From Myotis daubentonii (Eukaryota > Chordata > Mammalia > Chiroptera > Vespertilionidae), in assembly GCF_963259705.1 (NCBI RefSeq), contig NC_081849.1, forward strand, positions 62,220,093 through 62,284,092: a stretch of 64,000 bases of DNA. Direction: 5' to 3'. Shown here one piece after another: positions 44,570 through 55,742 of the stretch (positions within the stretch are counted from its first letter, which is position 1; the number at the start of each line of letters is the position of its first letter). Position numbers and translations under genes: made by a program. The notes under the pieces were generated by a model. The model made no database searches. It was not told the origin of the DNA and worked only from the letters and a program-made list of their open reading frames with translations.

Positions 44570-44702
44570 TTTTTCTTCTTTTCTTTTTTCCCCTCCCTCC
44601 CTCCCTCCCTCCCTCCCTCCCTCCCTCCCTCCCTCCCTCCCTCCCTCCCTCCCTTCCTCTCTTCTTTCCTTCCTTCCTTCCTCTCCCTCTTTCTTTCTTT
44701 TA
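44570..44702. repeat. CCTC/CTTC polypyrimidine microsatellite
   Basis: A ~130-base nearly pure pyrimidine run with many CCTC tetramers, then TTCC and TTTC runs. It extends the tail of the adjoining antisense SINE. Confidence 0.93.
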
Positions 44703-45815
44703 AGAATAGTTTATTGATTTTTAAGAGAGAGGAAGGGAGAAGAGAGAAACATTGATATGAGAGCACATCACACCAATCAGATGCCCCCCCACCGGGATCT
44801 ACCTCGAAGCCCAGGTGTGGGAACCATGAGAGGGTCCCCAAATGGTCAAGGCCAATAGGATCACAGAGGCCTTGTTATCAATATTACACCAGAATGGCCA
44901 AAGGCTGCTCTGGGCATGTGTCTAAGTGGGATGTTCAAAGACTCTGAGCCTGGGAATCCTAATCAGGCCAAGATGCCATGAGCGGGTGCAAGGACACACG
45001 GTACACTGTGCCCTTCAGTAGCCAATATGATTGCTGTAACTATTGGCACCAAGCCTTCTTTGTCTAAATAGTGTAAAAGTAGGTTACTGGCCAGCTAGTG
45101 GGCTGGAGTAGGCTGAACTGTGAAGAAGAAGTCTGTTGGAGTATGGAGAGAGAGCAGCTAGGATGGAGTGTGTGAAAAAGTCTGCTATAGAGAGCAACTG
45201 GGCAGGAGAGATAGGAGAAGCTGTTGAGCCAGAGAGCTCAGGTACCGCTATGATGTGAGGCGGTGAGTCTAGGAGGCAGCGTGTGGCTGCTCAGATAATA
45301 GCTGTGGGTACCGAGACTGATCTTGCTTTCTGGGAATGTTCACCAACCGGTGTCCGGCTACCTGCCTCTATGGACTTTGCTGTGAAGACTGTTCCTGTCT
45401 GATGGCTATATGGCCACTGGCTTCAGCAATAAAGACTCATTCTTATATACCCACAACCTCTCATGGCTTCTCTGTCTAAGACCCGGGGCCCTAGGAGGGC
45501 CAGCCCCAGGCAGAGGGGCTCGGACCCAAAACCTGTTACTAATGAGCAGAGGATAGAGGAACTTGGACTGAGTTCCCAACAGTTAATATAGTGGTCAGGG
45601 TTTGAGAAGGAACCAGCCCTGGCGTAGTCAAATGGGAGAACTGAGAAGAACACATGGACTCACAGCCACGCAGAGATACTCAGAGCCTGCCAGACCAGCA
45701 GAGCTGTGCGGTGCTCTTGCTTCTGGCTCTGACACCAGGCGTATGTCCTGACTGGTAATTCCTCTCAGTACATAGTATGATGCCCAATCAACTGAGCCAC
45801 ACCAGCCAGGGCTCC
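44703..45815 (-). mobile_element. VES-type SINE interrupted by a solo LTR
   Basis: SINE tail and middle occupy 44703-44815, the head 45740-45815 (GTCCTGACTGG to CCACACCAGCCAGGG). Removing the LTR and one duplication copy rejoins a normal SINE. Confidence 0.88.
44816..45734 (+). mobile_element. solo LTR
   Basis: 919 bp starting TGTGGGAACCATGAGAGG and ending CTTCTGGCTCTGACA, with a 5-bp duplication CCAGG at 44811-44815 and 45735-45739. AGCAATAAAGACTCATTC at about 45428 is the likely poly(A) signal. No internal retroviral sequence remains. Family not named. Confidence 0.83.
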
Positions 45816-46423
45816 CTTCATTTCTGACCCGTCTCTCCTTCCTCTGGTTCTTCTCCTATTTTAAACATTCAGGAAAGAGCCACCTCCCCCCGCAGGAAAG
45901 AGTCACCATTTCCTCACAAGTTTAGTCCAGAGTTCTTTTCAGGGTCTCGGCGAATCTGAACAATATATATTCAGGCCTGAGCAGTGTCGTGTTCTGTCTC
46001 ATAAATAAGAGTAGAAGTAGGTCCTCTAATTCCAACTCATTCATCTGTTCGGTTTCTAACACTTTCCCTCAGAGACAACACGGTTAACCCTTAGAAAGGC
46101 TCTTTTTCTCATTAGCATGATATTACTAGCCTTGTCTTTTAGTAATAAACTACCTTCTCCCCTGTTAGGTTGCTGGCAATGCATTCTCCTATCTGGGACC
46201 TGGTACTAGTTGGCTTTGGTTTTTATCTTTGGCTCCAGGAAGGAATGGCTTCAACTCTGATTAAATGTATTTACACAGCTGATTACATTTTTTGGATTCT
46301 AGGTCTTTCTTGGACAGACAGAGTGGGAGGAGTGTGGCAATACATTCCATCTAAAAAATGGTTTCTAAGTTGTAAAGTACAGTGGGATGTCCTGCCAATC
46401 TCTATCAGCATCAAACAGCACTT
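45816..46423. other. unassigned intergenic stretch
   Basis: Nothing recognised. Confidence 0.6.
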
Positions 46424-46462
46424 CTTCTCTGTAAAAAAATCAATAAAAATCTATTAAAAAAA
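46424..46462 (+). mobile_element. VES SINE tail fragment
   Basis: Only CTTCTCTGTAAAAAAATCAA and the following A-rich tail remain, a 5'-truncated copy of about 40 bp. Confidence 0.7.
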
Positions 46463-46627
46463 GTAACTCTTAAATATTAATGTAGTCATATTTATCATTT
46501 CTTCTACTATATAGTGCTTTTTGGATTAGTTTAAAAGTCTGTCCCCTACTCTTGAGGTCATGGACATGTGCTCCAATTTTATCTTCTAAGCTTTATTGTT
46601 TTGCCTTTCAAATTTATGAATATTTCC

Positions 46628-46866
46628 CTAGCTGGTTTGGCTCACTGGATAGAGCGTCAGCCTGTATACTGAAGGATCCCAGGTTCGATTCTGGTCAAGG
46701 GCACGTACCTCCATTGCAAGCTTGATCTCAGGTTTAGTTGGTGTGTGTGTGGGAGACAACCAATTGATATGTCTCTCTTACATCTCTCTCTCTCTCTCTG
46801 TCTCTCCCTCTCCTTTCCACTCTCTCTCTAAAAATCAATGGGAAAATATCCTCAGGAGAGGATTAA
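46628..46866 (+). mobile_element. VES SINE, long-tail subtype
   Basis: Head CTAGCTGGTTTGGCTCACTGG. The tail is AAAAATCAATGGGAAAATAT then CCTCAGGAGAGGATTAAG, different from the common AATCAATAAAATATA tail. Confidence 0.9.
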
Positions 46867-46876
46867 GAAAAAAATT

Positions 46877-47085
46877 ATGGCCCTAACTGGTTTGGCTCAG
46901 TGGATAGAGTGTCGGCCTGCGGACTAGAAGGTCCTGGGTTCGATTCCAGTCAAGGGCATGTACCTTGGTTGCAGGCACATCCCCAGTGGGGGGTGTGCAG
47001 TAGGCAGCTGATCCATGTTTCTCTCTCATGGATGTTTCTAACTATCTCTCTCCCTCTCTGTAAAAAATCAATAAAATAGATTTTA
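46877..47085 (+). mobile_element. VES SINE
   Basis: Sense copy, near consensus; AAAAAAATTATG flanks both sides. Confidence 0.93.
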
Positions 47086-47683
47086 AAAAAATTATGAGTA
47101 TTATTCACCTGGAATTGATTTTTGTGTGTAATTTAAAAAACTCATTTTAATTTTTTTCTTCCAAATGAAAATCTATTTGTCTTTGCACCAATTATTGAAA
47201 CCCATTTTTTAGGCATTTCTTTGCATCATCACCATGGCAACATAAATCGCATTTCCAAGTGAGATCTTCTGGACTCTATTCAGTTCCATTGGTATATTTG
47301 TCTATCTTTGATCCACTGACACACTGCCTTAATTATTAGGGCTCTATAATAAAGCTTGATATCTATCTTCCTTCTCTTTCTTTCATTATTCTTTCTCATT
47401 AATGATGGTGTTTGCTCTTTCATAAAATTTTAAATTGCTTTGTTAAATTTTTCTGTCACACACAAACCTATTGAGATTTTATTTGGAATTGCACTGGATT
47501 TACAGATAAATTTGGGAAGACTTGACATCTTTCAGTATTGATGTTTTCAATCTGTGAACCTATTATCTCTTATTTGTTCAGGTCTTCTTTAATGTTTCAA
47601 AAAATGTTTTCTTCATACAGGTTTTGCATTATTCCTAGGTATTTGATATTTGTTTTAAGCTATTGTAAGTGGTATCTTTTTTA

Positions 47684-47890
47684 TTTTATTTTTTTATTGA
47701 TTTCAGACAGGAAGGGAGAGGGAGATAGAAACATCAATGATGAGAGAGAATCATTGATTGGATTCTTCCTACACACCCCCTACTGGGGATCAAGCCTACA
47801 ACCCCAGCATGTGCCATTGTTCGGAATCAAACCCAAGACCCTTCAGTTCACAGGCCTACACTCTACCCACTGAGCCAAGTTGGCTAGGGC
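47684..47890 (-). mobile_element. VES-type SINE
   Basis: Antisense copy within L1; GTAAGTGGTATCTTT / GTAAGCGGTATCTTT flank it. Confidence 0.92.
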
Positions 47891-47947
47891 GTAAGCGGTA
47901 TCTTTAAAAAATGGAAATTGTTTTTCCTAGAATATAGAAGTATTTTT

Positions 47948-48150
47948 TTAAACTATATTTTTATTGATTTCAGACAGGGAGAGAGAGCTGGAAACATCAG
48001 CGATGAGAGAAAATCATTGATTGGCTGCCTCCTGTAGGCGCCATATTGGGGATCTAGTCTACAACCCAGGCATATGCCCCGACCAGGAATTGAATTATGA
48101 CCTACTGATTCTAGGTCTATACTCAACCACTGAGCCATGCTGGCTGGGCG
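47948..48150 (-). mobile_element. VES-type SINE
   Basis: Antisense copy with TTTTTATTGATTTCAGACAGG and CAACCACTGAGCCATGCTGG. Confidence 0.88.
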
Positions 48151-48178
48151 AAATCATATTTTAAAAAAATCATATTTA

Positions 48179-48383
48179 GTCCTAGTCGGTTTGGCTCAGT
48201 GGTTGGAGCCTCAGCCTGAGGACTGATCTGTTGAAGGCTCCAGACGTGCAGCAACCAAATGATGTGTTTCCTTCACATTGCTTTTTCTCTCTGACTCTCT
48301 TCCTCCCTTCCACTCTCTCTAAAAAGCAATGGAAAAATTAGCTTCGGATGAGGATTAACAACAACAAAATAAATAAATAAAAA
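48179..48383 (+). mobile_element. VES SINE, long-tail subtype
   Basis: Sense copy, diverged, with tail AAGCAATGGAAAAATTAGC and GGATGAGGATTAAC. Confidence 0.85.
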
Positions 48384-48570
48384 GATTTATTAACCCTGTT
48401 AAATTTATTAGTTTTATCAATTCATCTGTAGATTCTTTCGGATTTGCCACACACAATTTTATCACCTGTTAAGAATAAGCGTTTTGTTTCTTCCTAGTAA
48501 ACCTTTTACTTTTCTTGCCTTACTCCACTGGCTAAGGACATTCAGGGACAATATATGTAGCTCACTTTTT

Positions 48571-48742
48571 TTAAAAAGAAGATATTTTTCTTGATTTCAG
48601 AGAGGAAGGGAGAGGGAGAGAAACATCAATGATGCAAGGGAATCATTGATTGGCTTCCTCCTGCACACCCCACACGGGATGGAGCCCACAACCCGGTCAG
48701 GTTCCTAGGTGGATGCTCAACCACTGAGCCACGCCGCCGGGC
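48571..48742 (-). mobile_element. VES-type SINE
   Basis: Antisense copy with a perfect TGTAGCTCACTTTT duplication at 48556-48569 and 48743-48756. Last repeat before the CCDC126 promoter. Confidence 0.93.
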
Positions 48743-48984
48743 TGTAGCTCACTTTTAATCACTACAAAGTCCTTTTGCCTCAAACCAACAGCTTTGGAAT
48801 TGTTGGTTCCCTGCTGCAGGGTCAGGGGTAAGAAGCCCACACTCCTTTTCCAGCGTCTGCAGAGAGAAAGGCAGAGTACGCCGCTCTAAACATTCTTCCA
48901 ATCCGGAAGAAGGAGCGGGCCAGCCCTCTGGTTGCCACGCAACGGCGTCGTCCTGACCCGAAGTCGGTGCCTGCGGGCTCGGGG

Positions 48985-48990
48985 CACGTG
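48985..48990. promoter_or_regulatory. E-box CACGTG
   Basis: A perfect palindromic E-box (within GGCACGTGCC), suitable for USF or MYC/MAX family factors, 27 bp upstream of the ZNF143-like site. Confidence 0.5.
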
Positions 48991-49011
48991 CCGCCTCTTC
49001 TGCATTCTGGG

Positions 49012-49030
49012 ACTACAACTCCCACAATGC
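49012..49030 (+). promoter_or_regulatory. ZNF143/Staf-type site
   Basis: ACTACAACTCCCACAATGC closely fits the ZNF143 promoter motif. The opposite-strand half GCATTCTGGGA at about 49002-49012 makes an inverted arrangement. Such sites usually lie close to transcription starts of CpG-island promoters. Confidence 0.7.
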
Positions 49031-49059
49031 CGCGCGACGCGGGCCGCTCGCCTGAGAAG

Positions 49060-49301
49060 AGGGGGAAGGGCCCGGCCGGCGGGAGGCGGAGCGGAAGCGG
49101 AGTGCGAGGGACGAGCAGAGTAGAATCTCCACAAGCTGGAAACCAACCTCGCCGCCGCTTCCCAGTCGCTTCCTCTCTTCATCCCGACCTGGAAGCTGCT
49201 TCACTAGCGCGGGACGCCGCTGACGCCCTCGAATCGGCTTTCGCCGCGCCGCCCAGGAGCCTGCCGGCGGCGGCGTCGGTGACAAGTAGCCCACAGGCAA
49301 G
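49060..49301 (+). other. CCDC126: CCDC126 exon 1, non-coding (5' end approximate)
   Basis: GC-rich sequence downstream of the ZNF143-like site, ending CAGGCAAG/GTAATGAGG with a donor at 49302. The transcription start cannot be fixed from sequence; the exon is inferred from the promoter position and the donor. Further non-coding exons could exist in the 8-kb intron. Confidence 0.5.
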
Positions 49302-50399
49302 GTAATGAGGAGGGGGCAGAGGGAAGCCGGGGTGGAGGCGTCCCAGCCCGCCCGGCCCCGCGTCGCTCGCTCGCGGCACCCCTCCGGCGGCGGCCGCCTC
49401 TGCTCCGTTGTGCCCCGCCCCCCGCCGCACCCGGGCCGCTGCCGCGGGGCGTCGGAGGAGACCTGGCTTGGGGACCCGCGGCGGCGCCGGCGGCGAGGGG
49501 TCAGGGTGGGGCAGGGGGGTGCGCGGCTCTTTGTCCCCCCGCCCCCCGGGTTCTGACAGCGCGGGGAACCGAGCGTGGCTCTGGCTGCGTGGTCCGAGCG
49601 GGGCGGGCTGGGTCCCGCGGCCGCCGGCGCGGTGTGCGCGGACCTGAGCTGCAGGGATGGAGCGGGCGCCGCAGCCGCGCTCTCTTCTGTTTCTGTGTTT
49701 TGACAGCGGGGCTCTGTTCTACTCGGTCGAGGTCAGAAACGTTCACATCTGTAAGAAGTGTTTGAGTTTATTTGAGCCAAACTGAGGCTAATTGTCGGGG
49801 AGCAACATCTCAACAGATGGATAAAATGCCCAGGGCAATGGCAGTTTTGCCACTTAGTTCACATTTCAGAACCCAAGGGTAAAACCCGAGAGGGTTACCT
49901 GAAATCCATTGGTGATAGATGAGGGAGATGGGAGGAAGCAAAGCAGTGAGGTCTGAGAGTGGGAAGAAAGTAAAATGGGTGAACACCTACTTTTATGCTG
50001 GTGGTATGGGATAGTTAAAACAATGAACAGATAAGGAGAACAGTGAAGGGTTCTGTGCTCTGTGCTCTGGTGCAGTGATTGTACCCCGAGGGATCTGGAA
50101 AAAAGGACATCACCATGACGTTCCAAAGGTATGTTCATGCAAAAAGACCGTACACAGGCTCGGTTAAGGGAAAGATTGACCTTTGTCAGGGAAGATACCC
50201 GCCGAGGACAGGGCTGCCCTTGCTGTTATTTGGGAAGTTTTCATGTCAGACCATCGCTGAGTTTGTCAGGTTCACCATGCAGGCTTCTCAGGTTTAGTGT
50301 GTGGCCCCTTTTGCTTCCACAACTTTGAGAGATAAAGTCAAGTGCCCCCCCCCCAACCCCTGTTTAAACTGTCACAAATAATTTTATTTATTTATTTTT

Positions 50400-50850
50400 G
50401 TTACTCCTCACCCGAGGATATTTTCCCATTGATTTTAAAAATATATTTTTAAAATATATTTTATTGATTTTTTACAGAGAGGAAGGGAGAGGGATAGAGA
50501 GTTAGAAACATCCATCAGCTGCCTCCTGCACACTCCCCACTGGGGATGTGCCCGCAACCAAGGTACATGCCCTTGACCGGAATCGAACCTGGGACCCTTC
50601 AGTCCGCAGGCCGACGCTCTATCCACTGAGCCAAACCGGTTAGGGCCCCATTGATTTTTTTAGAGAGAGTGGAAGGCAGGGGAGAGACAGAGAGGAGCAT
50701 CCATGTGTTTCACACCTATTGGTTGCCTCCAGCACGCACCCCAGACGGGCAGCCTGCAACCGAGGTACTTGCCCTTGACCAGGATTGAGCCCAGGACCGT
50801 TCAGTCCAAGGGCTGAGGCTCTATCCGCTGAGCCAAACCTGCTAGGGCTC
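50400..50850 (-). mobile_element. VES SINE, long-tail subtype, with nested SINE
   Basis: Antisense tail CTCACCCGAGGATATTTTCC then CATTGATTTT, interrupted, resuming at about 50646 with CCATTGATTTTTTTAGAGAG and ending CTGAGCCAAACCTGCTAGGG. Confidence 0.9.
50441..50645 (-). mobile_element. VES SINE, nested inner copy
   Basis: Near-consensus antisense copy with one middle unit missing. CCCATTGATTTT of the outer SINE is duplicated on both sides. Confidence 0.93.
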
Positions 50851-51706
50851 AAATGCCCCTTTTTAGCTCCCTCTTCAAAACTCAACTCCTGGGTGACTGG
50901 TTAGGAGGAACTGAAACTACTCTCAAAAGTGTGGCTCAGACAGCCTGGGTTCCAATCCTGAGGCCTGAGTTTTGTCACCGTTCAAATGGCAATAAACTGC
51001 ACACCTTCAAGTAGTGAGGGTAAGTAGTATACTTACAATGCCACGAATTCTTTATTTAACAAAAAATAAATCTTTTGAATATGATACGTTTATTAGCTGC
51101 ACTGAAGTAGCCTCTGGATTTGTGAATTTTGTTTTTCTTTCCTTAATCGCTATCACTCTAGTGTTCTTCACGTTGTGCCTTGTGCACCTTAAACCTAAGC
51201 AAAGAATTTAAAAGAATATGCTGTCTTAATTTACACTGTTTTAAGATGGCTGAGGACGTTCTTAGGAAATTGATGACTCTGCTTTTCTGTGGATCAGCTT
51301 TGGAAATACAGACAAGGACTCCTTAGAGGAGCTTAAGTGTTTTGGCAGAGTCAGCATCTGCAGTCCTGAGGAGGGGTTTCACCATCTTTTCAACTTTACC
51401 CTCTTTTCAACCCTGTATCAAACTTCTTTTTACTTCTTTCTGTTTTTCTCACTGGTTAGTCATTTCCTCCCTTTGGGATGGATCTGTGTTACCAAGTTGT
51501 AGTTTTTGTTCTCAGGACAATTGATTCAATGTAATACATTTTGTAAGGAAATGACTTGAAATATTTCACATTAGCCCCTCTATCCTTTGGGTTGTTCTTG
51601 CACTGTTTTCTCCTAAATTTTACTGATACTGGTGATGAGTTTTTCTTCAAAGAAATCTTTATGGTCCTTAGTTGAAAAATTTTTTTCATTTAAAATGTCT
51701 GTTTTG

Positions 51707-51911
51707 CCTTAACTGGTTTGGCTCAGTGGATGGAGCATTGGCCTGTGGACTGAAGGGTTCCAGGTTCGAGTCCGGTCAAGGGCATGTACCTTGGTTGTGG
51801 GCACATCCCCAGTAGGGGGTGTGCAGGAGGCAGCTGATCGATGTTTCTAACTCTCTATCCCTCTCCCTTCCTCTCTGTAAAAAATCAATAAAATACATTA
51901 AAAAATAAAAT
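51707..51911 (+). mobile_element. VES SINE (young copy)
   Basis: Sense copy with a perfect duplication AAAATGTCTGTTTTG at 51692-51706 and 51912-51926. Confidence 0.96.
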
Positions 51912-52261
51912 AAAATGTCTGTTTTGTACTATTTTGAGTTTGAACACTACTGTGTAGTAGGTAAACTATGTCCTGAGTGATGCTCTATTTGAATGTACAG
52001 TTATAGTTGGGCCTGATGGATATTCTGTGTAATGTCTTTAGTGATAGATGTATTTTAATTTTTTTTTTCAGTAGAAACGGAGAAATCGAAGGACTGTATT
52101 TCATAAAGATAACAGAGAGCCAGAGAGTATGGCAAGTGGAAAATTTAAACTGTGGGAGATGGCATATGCACATAAAGATTGCTGATTCATTTAAAAACAT
52201 GTGGCAAAAATACTTGTTTTGAAAAAAAAAATGTTTCCATGTTGGTGTTATTGAGAATAGT

Positions 52262-52425
52262 GGAGGAGAGAGGGTGATGACTACAGGAACAGGAGTCCTT
52301 GGTTCTCGTCCGGCTCTGTCACGACCTGTGTGACCTTAGGTTCCGCCGTGGTCCTCGATTTCCTCCTCTCTAAGCTAGTGAGTTGGTCTGATTCCAAAGA
52401 CTCTTCTAGCTCAGACTTTCAATGA
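52262..52425 (+). mobile_element. MIR element
   Basis: AGTCCTTGGTTCTCGTCCGGC, TGTGTGACCTTAGG, CTCGATTTCCTCCTCTCTAA and CTTCTAGCTCAGACTTTCA follow the MIR order. Confidence 0.75.
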
Positions 52426-53134
52426 TAAGGGTTTTTGGACATTCTTTTTAATGTGGGGGGGGGGGGGGAAGATGCAAACTTTTTCAGTCATTTATTTGTG
52501 TCTTAGGGGTGTATTTCCACCTTGAGGAAGGCAATACACGTGAACGATCTAGAAAGCTGCCACAAACCCCGAATCTCTTTCATGAGCTGCATGTGCTTCC
52601 TCTGCATTGTTGGCATGCTTAGCTCTCTTCCTCCTTACTGCTTGTACTTCTTTCTTTCTTTTTTTTACTCATAGCCTCAGTTTACCTATTATGCCTGCTT
52701 CTTTGTATACAACTCTGCTTGTCAATCCCCTAATCTAACTTCATTGTTTCTTTTTTGTGAGTTCTTTCCCCTTTTGCTCCTGCTCACAAATCAACATCCT
52801 GGTTTTCTTAAGGGCCTCTTTTTGTCCAAGGCCTCAGGCAAAGGTGCACAGTGCTAGTCTAGTCAGCTGTGGAAGGGGAAGTGGGGTCATGTGCCTCAAA
52901 ATATGATTGGCTGAGGCTGTGGGCTGTGACTGAAATATCCAGTACTGCATAATACATTTTAGATTAAAATTTTACTATGGCATAGTGACTGAGTAGTTTC
53001 CCGTTTGCCTTAAGATGTTCTATTCTTAACCCTGACTTAACTTTACCCAGATTTTTCTATCTTTTGCACTCTTCAGTGTTATAGTCTTCTCTTCCCTCTC
53101 CCAAATGTGCCATCTAAAAATGATCTATCTTTAG

Positions 53135-53393
53135 CCCTAGCCGGTTTGGCTCAGTGGATAGAGCATTGGCCTGTGGGCCAAAGGGTCCCGGGTTCGATTC
53201 TGGTCAAGGGCGTGTATCTTGGTTGCAGTCTGCTCCCTGGCTCGGGCCCTGGTTGTGGAGCATGCAGGAAACAACCAATCAATGTGTTTCTCTCACATCG
53301 ATGTTTCTCTCTGTTTTTCCCTTTCTCTTCCACCTCCCCTAAAAATCAGTGGAAAAATATCCTCAGGTGAGGATTAACAAAAAAAACAAAATA
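53135..53393 (+). mobile_element. VES SINE, long-tail subtype
   Basis: Full copy with tail AAAAATCAGTGGAAAAATAT and CCTCAGGTGAGGATTAAC; AAAAATGATCTA at both flanks. Confidence 0.94.
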
Positions 53394-53924
53394 AAAATGA
53401 TCTAATATCTTTAGATATGATATTTCTGTATCTCAGCTGGAATTTTAGTGTAGCTTTTCTCAAGGCAGTTAACATTTTAAATCTTACAGCTAATTAGGTG
53501 TGAATGTGTCCGGTGTTAAATTCTCTTCCCCCCCAACCCCCCCATATTAACCTTAGGCAATATTAGGTAGAGAAAGTATTTTAGTAATTTAAGACATTTA
53601 GAAATGCCCTTTCCCCCTGAAATTACATTCCAAGATCAAATCTGTGGAGAACTTGTTTCTGAGCCTTTTTTGGAGAGAACTCTCTGAACCTCTGAGCTCT
53701 GGTGAACATACTGTCTCCTTTTTGTAATAAATATCTGCTTCTCTAGCTGTAAATTTCTTAGGAGGCTAGTAGCTATTCTTGCAGTATACCTTTGGCTAAG
53801 TGAGAGGGTCTCTGCTTGCTAGTTGCTGATTTTATTGCTGTAGTTAGTTGCTTTAGCTGTGGCCATATTGGTTCATGAAGCAGATTGCCAAAGAAATGCA
53901 GAAATGCGATTTGAAGGAGAGGTT

Positions 53925-53927
<3 letters not shown>

Positions 53928-53957
<30 letters not shown>

Positions 53958-54421
53958 TTTAATATATATATATTTTTTTAAGATTTTTTTAAAAATATAT
54001 TTTATTGATTTTTTTTTTATAGAGAGGAAGGGAGAGAGATAGAGAGTTAGAAACATCGATGAGAGAGGAACATCGATCAGCTGCCTCCTGCACATCTCCT
54101 ACTGGGGATGTGCCTGCAACCCAGGTACATGCCCTTGACCGGAATCAAACCTGGGACCTTTCAGTCCGCAAGCTGACGCTCTATCCACCGAGCCAAACCG
54201 GTTTCGGCTTTTTTAAAAATATATTTTATTGGTTTTTTACAGAGAGGAAGGGAGAGAGATAGTTAGAAACATCGATGAGAGAGAAACATCGATCAGCCGC
54301 CTCCCGCACATCTACTGGGGATGTGCCCGCAACCCAGGTACATGCCCTTGACCGGAATCGAACCCGGGACCCCTCAGTCCGCAGGCCGACGCTCTATCCA
54401 CTGAGCCAAACCGGTTTTGGC
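53928..54421 (-). mobile_element. VES SINE dimer
   Basis: Two near-consensus antisense copies head to tail (about 53985-54208 and 54209-54421) with one shared 17-base duplication TTGAAGGAGAGGTTTTT at 53911-53927 and 54422-54438. No duplication lies between them. Confidence 0.93.
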
Positions 54422-55742
54422 TTGAAGGAGAGGTTTTTAAGGTAGGATTAATATTTTTAATGTTGCTATTGCAATATTTACATAAAAATACAAGGAAGTA
54501 TTTCAGGACAGGTAGCGTGAAATGCAGTGTTTTTAAATTTTTTGACTGCAGCCCATAATAAGAGTCTATATCAAGATTCCATAGATGTATAGCTCTGTGT
54601 GTGCATGTGTGTACCTGTGTATGAAAAAGATATATATATGTAAACTGAAAGAAAAGTTTTGCAAAACGAAATCTGTAGTGGGCCCAGTCTACTCTTATGG
54701 TTTCTATTTTATCTTGTTTTTTAAACAAATGCCAGTTGCAAACTATTAAGTCAATTTTGTTTCTTGTATTTGGAAAACATTGGATTCCTGGGTTGAAAGT
54801 TTGGATGCCTAATTTTCCCCTTTTGTTTGATGTTGGGTAGTCACTTCTCTTTGTGCATCACATTATGTTTATGAAAGTGTTCTAGTTTAAATATCCACCG
54901 ATTATCTGTCTTTATTTGTCCTTAGTAATAATGTTAGATAAATATATTTGTCCTGGCTAGGGAGAAACCACTGACAATTTGCTTAAATATCTAGTTGTTT
55001 GATGTTTGCTGTTTGGCAAGTGACATAGTAAAACTTAAACCAGATCTTTGGAGCTTTACAGATCTCCAAAGGTCTTGCAAATTGGAGTGGGGACGTTAAG
55101 TCCAGTAATAAATATAAAAATAAGGAAAACAATTTTTTCATGTTCTTTGTTTTTGATATGTGTGTGTTCTTTAGAGTTTGAAAAAATTATATTAAAAATG
55201 CTTAATAACAATAAATTAACATGACAGTGGATTGCTACCTAGACTTTATTCCACACCCCATCTTGCCACTGCCCTTTCATATTAGAAAACACCAATAAGA
55301 ATACATTCTTCTGTACAAAGATCACCAATTAAATCATTATTGTTCCTGTATATTACCAAACAGCAACTGTCATTCTCATAAGAAATGGGGACACAGCTTT
55401 CCTTGCTTGTAGCTTTCCTTCTGTTCATTTTGGATGATTTCTGCAAACCAGGCCATTCCATGCTGGGGATTGGGATCCCTCTCATTCTCATTGGTTTGTA
55501 CTGAGGAGGGTAAGAATAAGGAATTTACTGTCTGCTCCCAAGATTCTGGTCAGAAAAGAATTCTAAAGGTTTTAGTTAAAAGGTAATTGGAACCAGACTT
55601 TGTGCTTCTTTTTTCTCAGATCAGAACTCCGGTCTTCCTTGACCTTACACCTCATTTAGACTCCCCAGACATTCTCACATGGTCCTGTTTATTTTCTCCA
55701 TAGCAATTTACAAGCTGAATTTAGTTTGTTTCTGTATTTGGT

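Larger units (their letters stand above)
47090..48560 (-). mobile_element. L1 ORF2 3'-region fragment, split by SINEs
   Basis: Antisense L1: TTGCACTGGATTTACAGATAA, GACATCTTTCAGTATTGA, AGGTCTTCTTTAATGTTTC and CATTATTCCTAGGTATTTGA match the plus-strand complement of L1 ORF2 C-terminal coding sequence. It resumes after SINEs with CTTTTCTTGCCTTACTCCACTG. Frames are broken. Confidence 0.75.
48870..49700 (+). promoter_or_regulatory. CCDC126: CCDC126 CpG-island promoter
   Basis: A dense CpG and GC-rich block without a TATA box. It contains a palindromic E-box, a ZNF143-type site and many GC boxes upstream of the non-coding exon. Long overlapping frames on both strands reflect base composition only. 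Confidence 0.85.

Noticed and set aside
44452..44841. Lys/Arg/Glu/Gly-rich 129-codon frame
   Set aside because: Produced by the CCTC/CTTC microsatellite read on the minus strand.
46880..46960. tRNA-like sequence with A and B boxes
   Set aside because: This is the head of a VES SINE, with SINE body and A-rich tail attached; the same holds for all other tRNA-like hits in the window.
48822..49746. Arg/Pro-rich frames across the CCDC126 promoter
   Set aside because: GC composition artefacts on both strands; no splice or homology support.
52007..52222. 71-codon frame after a TTTTTTTTCAG acceptor-like site, possible extra CCDC126 exon
   Set aside because: No matching donor and no similarity to CCDC126 coding sequence; a non-coding 5' exon here cannot be excluded but is not supported.
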